This document shows, piece by piece, positions 4,325 to 6,879 of a stretch of DNA of 6,879 bases. Position 1 is the first letter of the stretch; each line of letters opens with the position of its first letter. The notes under the pieces are model-generated. The model was not told the DNA's origin and did no database searches. It was given only the letters and a program-made list of their open reading frames with translations. Origin of the DNA: an uncultured Porphyromonas sp. (GTDB taxonomy: Bacteria; Bacteroidota; Bacteroidia; Bacteroidales; Porphyromonadaceae); NCBI GenBank assembly GCA_945875135.1, contig CAMCJO010000120.1, positions 1 to 6,879 of the forward strand, given 5' to 3'. The translations under genes were made by a program, and so were the position numbers.

Positions 4325-5401
4325 ATGGACTTGAAAGATATGATCCTCCAGATCGGTCAGAAGATTGACAAAATAAAGGACAATCTGCAGACCGAGGAGG
4401 CGACAAAGAATGCACTGATCATGCCGATGCTCACGGCTCTAGGGTACAATGTCTTTGACCCGACTGAGGTCTTGCCCGAGTACACTTGCGACATCGGGAC
4501 GAAGAAAGGTGAGAAGATCGACTATGCAATCCTAAAGGATGGCGAACCCGTGATACTGATTGAGTGCAAGCACTGGGCGCAGGACTTGTCGCTATACGAC
4601 AATCAACTCTTAAGATACTTCGGGGTATCGACCGCTAAGTTTGGAGTACTGACCAATGGTATCATCTGGCGGTTTTACACCGACCTTGAGAAGCCTAATC
4701 AAATGGACACCGTTCCATTTCTTGAGGTGAACCTGCAGGCACTCAAGGATGCCCAGATCGAGGAGCTGAAGAAATTCCACAAGTCGTACTTCAACGTCGA
4801 AACCGTCCTCTCGACTGCTAATGAGCTGAAGTATCTCGGAGAGCTTCGGGCGGTGATCCAAACTGAATTAACCGACCCGAGTCCCGACTTCACTCGCTAC
4901 GTCGTCAAGCAGCTGTATACGGGCATCGTGACTCAGCGTGTTGTCGAGGAGTTTCAACCGCTCCTCAAACGGTCTATATCTCTCTACATTAACGACATCA
5001 TCGCTGATCGGCTGAAGGTCGCAATGAAAGAGAGTGAGCCTGCGAACAAACCAGCTGAGGAGCCCGCCGAGGAACTGGAGGAGTGTGCTACTGATGACGG
5101 CATTGACACAACCGATGAGGAGATGGACGCATACCATATCTGTCGGGCTATCCTAAGCGAGTACATCAGTCCCGACCGCATCTCTTACAAGGACACTAAG
5201 CGATACTTTGCCGTTATCATAGACGGCAAGGTCACTCAGACGGTCTGCCGACTCCGATTTAATTATCGGGATATACGACGCATCTCATTTATCACGGAGG
5301 ACAAGCTGGAGGAGAATGTGGACTTGCCAGATGGCGACTTGAGCCACATCTACAACTATAGGGACAAGCTGATCGAAATAGCCAAACGGTACGACAAGTA
5401 A
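4325..5401 (+). CDS. HsdR N-terminal-type PD-(D/E)XK nuclease-like protein, stand-alone
   Basis: Predicted 358-residue protein. Residues about 20-160 match the N-terminal nuclease domain of type I restriction HsdR subunits: 'TEEATKNALIMPMLTALGYN' contributes Glu25; Asp66 ('KIDYAIL') and Glu80-Cys-Lys82 ('VILIECKHW') form a PD-(D/E)XK site; 'YDNQLLRYF' (91-99) supplies the usual Gln/Tyr motif; 'KFGVLTNGIIWRFY' completes the fold. Residues about 236-267 are a Glu/Pro/Asp-rich linker. The C-terminal domain (about 268-358; 'RISYKDTKRYFAVIIDGK') resembles that of other prophage-borne proteins of this class. There is no helicase, methylase or specificity subunit. It follows the repressor by 20 nt and should be expressed in the lysogen, suiting a superinfection defence or accessory role. 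ATG 4325 is preferred to an upstream frame that overlaps the repressor. DNA cleavage is expected from motifs, not shown. Confidence 0.85.
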   Translation: MDLKDMILQIGQKIDKIKDNLQTEEATKNALIMPMLTALGYNVFDPTEVLPEYTCDIGTKKGEKIDYAILKDGEPVILIECKHWAQDLSLYDNQLLRYFGVSTAKFGVLTNGIIWRFYTDLEKPNQMDTVPFLEVNLQALKDAQIEELKKFHKSYFNVETVLSTANELKYLGELRAVIQTELTDPSPDFTRYVVKQLYTGIVTQRVVEEFQPLLKRSISLYINDIIADRLKVAMKESEPANKPAEEPAEELEECATDDGIDTTDEEMDAYHICRAILSEYISPDRISYKDTKRYFAVIIDGKVTQTVCRLRFNYRDIRRISFITEDKLEENVDLPDGDLSHIYNYRDKLIEIAKRYDK

Positions 5402-5446
5402 CCGCTACCGACCAATTGCGTGACCCTACGAAAATGGTATAAGTAA

Positions 5447-5476
5447 GGGGCGCACCTCACGATGCGCCCCCTCTTT
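5447..5476 (+). terminator. Rho-independent terminator of the repressor-nuclease operon
   Basis: GGGGCGCA (5447-5454) and TGCGCCCC (5463-5470) form a perfect 8-bp GC-rich stem with an 8-nt loop, followed by CTCTTT. It lies 46 nt after the nuclease stop. The T tract is short. The stem could also help stop the convergent integrase transcript, although the minus-strand tail is less T-rich. Confidence 0.75.
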
Positions 5477-5488
5477 GCGTCTTGAAAC

Positions 5489-5537
5489 TTACCAAAGGTT
5501 GGTAACTTTTTGAACTATCCGATATTGCTGGATAGTT
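5489..5537. repeat. Two perfect inverted repeats between convergent genes
   Basis: TTACCAA-AGG-TTGGTAA (5489-5505, 7-bp arms) and AACTATCC-N9-GGATAGTT (5513-5537, 8-bp arms), just beyond the integrase stop. Neither is followed by a good T run on either strand. The left arm of the second is part of TTTTTGAACTATCC, which matches operator copy 1 with its flank at 12 of 14 positions. Candidates are a recombinase core site, a protein site, or mRNA 3'-end stabilisers. Confidence 0.55.
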
Positions 5538-5542
5538 GCCCG

Positions 5543-6631
5543 CTACTCCTTGTTCAGTATGGATGGTATACGAGCGACCGCCTCCTGCTTGCCCTTGTCC
5601 ACGATCTTAGCGTAGATCTCGGTCGTCTTGATGTCCTTATGCCCGAGGAGCTTACTGACGGTGTAGAGGTCGGTGCCGAGCGTTAGCATCATCGTTGCGA
5701 AGGTATGGCGTGCGCTGTGGAATGTGATGTGCTTGCGTATGCCTGCCCGTGCTGTCCATACGTTGATAACTGCGCTTACAGTTGACATAGCGGGGAAGGA
5801 GTCAAAGACTAACTCCTCCGCTCCTCGCTCCTCCCCCATAAGCTCCCGAGCCTCGTGTGTTATATCTAAGTACTCCTGCCCGCCCGTCTTGCGCTGGCGA
5901 AATGTGATGCGTGTATAGTCGCCCTCCTTGTGTACGTATCCCCATTGTAGTTGCATAATGTCGCTCTTGCGTAGTCCTGTGAGGCAGGAGAAAAGGAATG
6001 CCCGCTTGACCACCTCGCTGTCGCAGTCCGTCTCTACTAGTCTCTGCACCTCCTCTATTGTGAGGTACTCCCGCTTGCTCTCCTCGAGCTTGATGCTCCC
6101 GACCCGCTTGAGGGGGTTGTCCGTTATGATGCCCTCTCGGTACGCCTTATTAATGCAGGCACGGAGCTTGGCGAAGTATAGCGACTTGGTATTCTGAGCT
6201 AACTCCTGCGCCTCGAGAAACTCCTTGAAGCCCTTAACCCACTCAGACGTTACCTCGGCAAATGTTATGTTCCTACGCCTCTCGTACCTCTTGATGTACT
6301 GGAGACAACTGCCCCAGCTGTCCGATGTCTTGCGTTTTTGCCCCTCTGTCTGCGCCTCGAAGTAGTCGAAGAGTAGCACCTTGTCCTGCTCGCTCGTGTC
6401 AAATCCGTACCGCCCCTCGTGGAACTCGATCACTCGCTTAGCACGGATCGCCTCCGCTAGCTGGAGCGTCTCCTTGTTCTTCCGTTTGTCCTCTCGTGTC
6501 TTCTCTGGTACGAGGTATAGGCGCAGGTACTCGTATGTGCGTTTGCCGTTAGCGTAGGTGTCTAGATAGAGGCTGTACAGCCCCGTGCGTGTCTTTCGTT
6601 TGCGTAGCTTGACGGGTTCGTTTGCGTTCAT
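5543..6631 (-). CDS. int: Tyrosine site-specific recombinase (phage/element integrase)
   Basis: Predicted 362-residue integrase that would carry out element integration and excision. Residues about 5-75 match the Bacteroidetes arm-DNA-binding domain ('RKRKTRTGLYSLYLDTYANG', then basic 'PEKTREDKRKNKE'). Residues about 85-180 are the SAM-like core-binding domain ('WVKGFKEFL' to 'EGIITDNPL'). Residues about 188-355 are the catalytic domain with all key residues: Arg221 ('LTGLRKSDI'), Lys248 ('RQRKTGG'), His305-x-x-Arg308 ('HSARHTF'), His331 ('LLGHKD') and nucleophile Tyr340 ('TTEIYAKI'). It appears full length and intact. It is convergent with the nuclease gene. The ATG at 6631 lies 1 nt after the 3' arm of a perfect 10-bp hairpin, about 190 nt from the likely promoter, so translation may be gated by structure. 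Confidence 0.96.
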   Translation of the reverse strand: MNANEPVKLRKRKTRTGLYSLYLDTYANGKRTYEYLRLYLVPEKTREDKRKNKETLQLAEAIRAKRVIEFHEGRYGFDTSEQDKVLLFDYFEAQTEGQKRKTSDSWGSCLQYIKRYERRRNITFAEVTSEWVKGFKEFLEAQELAQNTKSLYFAKLRACINKAYREGIITDNPLKRVGSIKLEESKREYLTIEEVQRLVETDCDSEVVKRAFLFSCLTGLRKSDIMQLQWGYVHKEGDYTRITFRQRKTGGQEYLDITHEARELMGEERGAEELVFDSFPAMSTVSAVINVWTARAGIRKHITFHSARHTFATMMLTLGTDLYTVSKLLGHKDIKTTEIYAKIVDKGKQEAVARIPSILNKE

Positions 6632-6632
6632 T

Positions 6633-6661
6633 TTTGTTGCTCATTTTATCCGAGCAACAAA
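6633..6661 (-). promoter_or_regulatory. Hairpin directly before the integrase start codon
   Basis: TTTGTTGCTC (6633-6642) and GAGCAACAAA (6652-6661) are perfect 10-bp inverted arms with a 9-nt loop. In the minus-strand mRNA the 3' arm ends one base before the ATG, so the folded form should hinder initiation. It could also be a DNA site for the integrase or a regulator. Confidence 0.6.
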
Positions 6662-6686
6662 GTAACAACAAAGAAACAACAAAAGC
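6654..6686. repeat. Three 11-bp tandem repeats upstream of the integrase
   Basis: Units at 6654-6664 (AGCAACAAAGT), 6665-6675 (AACAACAAAGA) and 6676-6686 (AACAACAAAAG) share the frame ANCAACAAARN. The 11-bp period places each copy on the same face of the helix, as expected for protein binding. Integrase arm-type sites are one candidate; the first unit overlaps the hairpin arm. Confidence 0.6.
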
Positions 6687-6738
6687 AAGACAACGGGAGA
6701 TAAATCTCGATACCCTGCTCTCGTCTCAAACACTGCTC

Positions 6739-6844
6739 TATTACTAGCTTTCTCCTATCTATTTTTGTCGTTCGTTTGTCCTCCGTTTGCGTTGTTGAAT
6801 GACGCTGTGCCTTTAGATCACAAAGGTACGAATTATTACTAGCT
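6739..6844. repeat. Pair of 11-bp direct repeats (TATTACTAGCT) near the window edge
   Basis: Identical copies at 6739-6749 and 6834-6844, starts 95 bp apart, flanking the interval that holds the candidate integrase -7 box (6821-6828). A second pair, CGTTTGCGTT, occurs at 6619-6628 and 6784-6793. Noncoding DNA with paired short repeats next to an integrase is where attachment and arm sites are usually found. No tRNA 3' end is recognised here. Confidence 0.5.
6821..6828 (-). promoter_or_regulatory. -7 box (TACCTTTG) for the integrase
   Basis: The minus-strand TACCTTTG is identical to the -7 boxes at 1521-1514 and 3480-3473, but no TTG-like -33 element is visible 18-21 nt upstream. It is 190 nt from the integrase ATG, leaving a long untranslated leader. 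It may be an activator-dependent promoter. Confidence 0.55.
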
Positions 6845-6879
6845 AATAGAGGCTTCCTACCTTGGAGCCGAAAAGTTCC

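Noticed and set aside
6654..6686. CRISPR array
   Set aside because: The repeats are 11-bp contiguous tandem units without spacers, and no cas gene is present.
6851..6869. Hairpin at the window edge read as a terminator or tRNA fragment
   Set aside because: The stem is short with a bulge, no T run follows on either strand, and no tRNA arm motifs are recognisable.

Overview
The window looks like the integration and early-regulation end of a temperate phage or related integrative element in a Bacteroidales bacterium, most plausibly a Porphyromonas-like host. The reasons are near-balanced base composition, a Bacteroidetes-type tyrosine integrase, almost no Shine-Dalgarno sequences, and promoters of the Bacteroidetes form (a TTG-like -33 box and a TAnnTTTG -7 box, here TACCTTTG three times). 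The genus is inference from style only. No tRNA, rRNA, CRISPR array, IS transposase, structural phage gene or conjugation gene is visible.

Layout, right to left. The integrase (6631-5543, minus) is preceded by about 190 nt of leader and by noncoding DNA to the window end. It runs convergently into a repressor-nuclease operon on the plus strand: a CI/LexA-like repressor with an S24 peptidase domain (3558-4304), then after 20 nt a lone HsdR-N-type PD-(D/E)XK nuclease-like gene (4325-5401). A hairpin terminator and two more inverted repeats lie between the convergent genes. Left of the repressor is a divergent control region with three identical 11-bp operators (TTTCTGAACTA). The first sits inside the promoter of a leftward operon of three small, acidic, coiled-coil-prone proteins that share one conserved start signal.

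Further left come a short basic protein gene (2329-2153), an isolated plus-strand small gene (1938-2174), a small HTH-like gene (1789-1559), and then a strong minus-strand promoter. About 165 nt after that promoter is a GC-rich stem followed by six T residues. The interval holds several nested or mutually exclusive hairpins, and one segment is perfectly complementary over 10 nt to the start codon region of the next gene (1310-1068, 80 aa). This looks like an attenuator or a small regulatory RNA and is the most unusual thing here. The operon continues with a Rha/KilAC-type antirepressor (1054-317) and an excisionase-like HTH protein (312-4).

Working model (inference): in the lysogen the repressor holds the leftward promoter shut, regulates itself, and co-expresses the nuclease, which could act as prophage-borne defence. 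Induction probably depends on the antirepressor as much as on self-cleavage, since the repressor has no obvious Ala-Gly or Cys-Gly cleavage site. The integrase, the excisionase-like protein and the RNA element would control the switch to excision.
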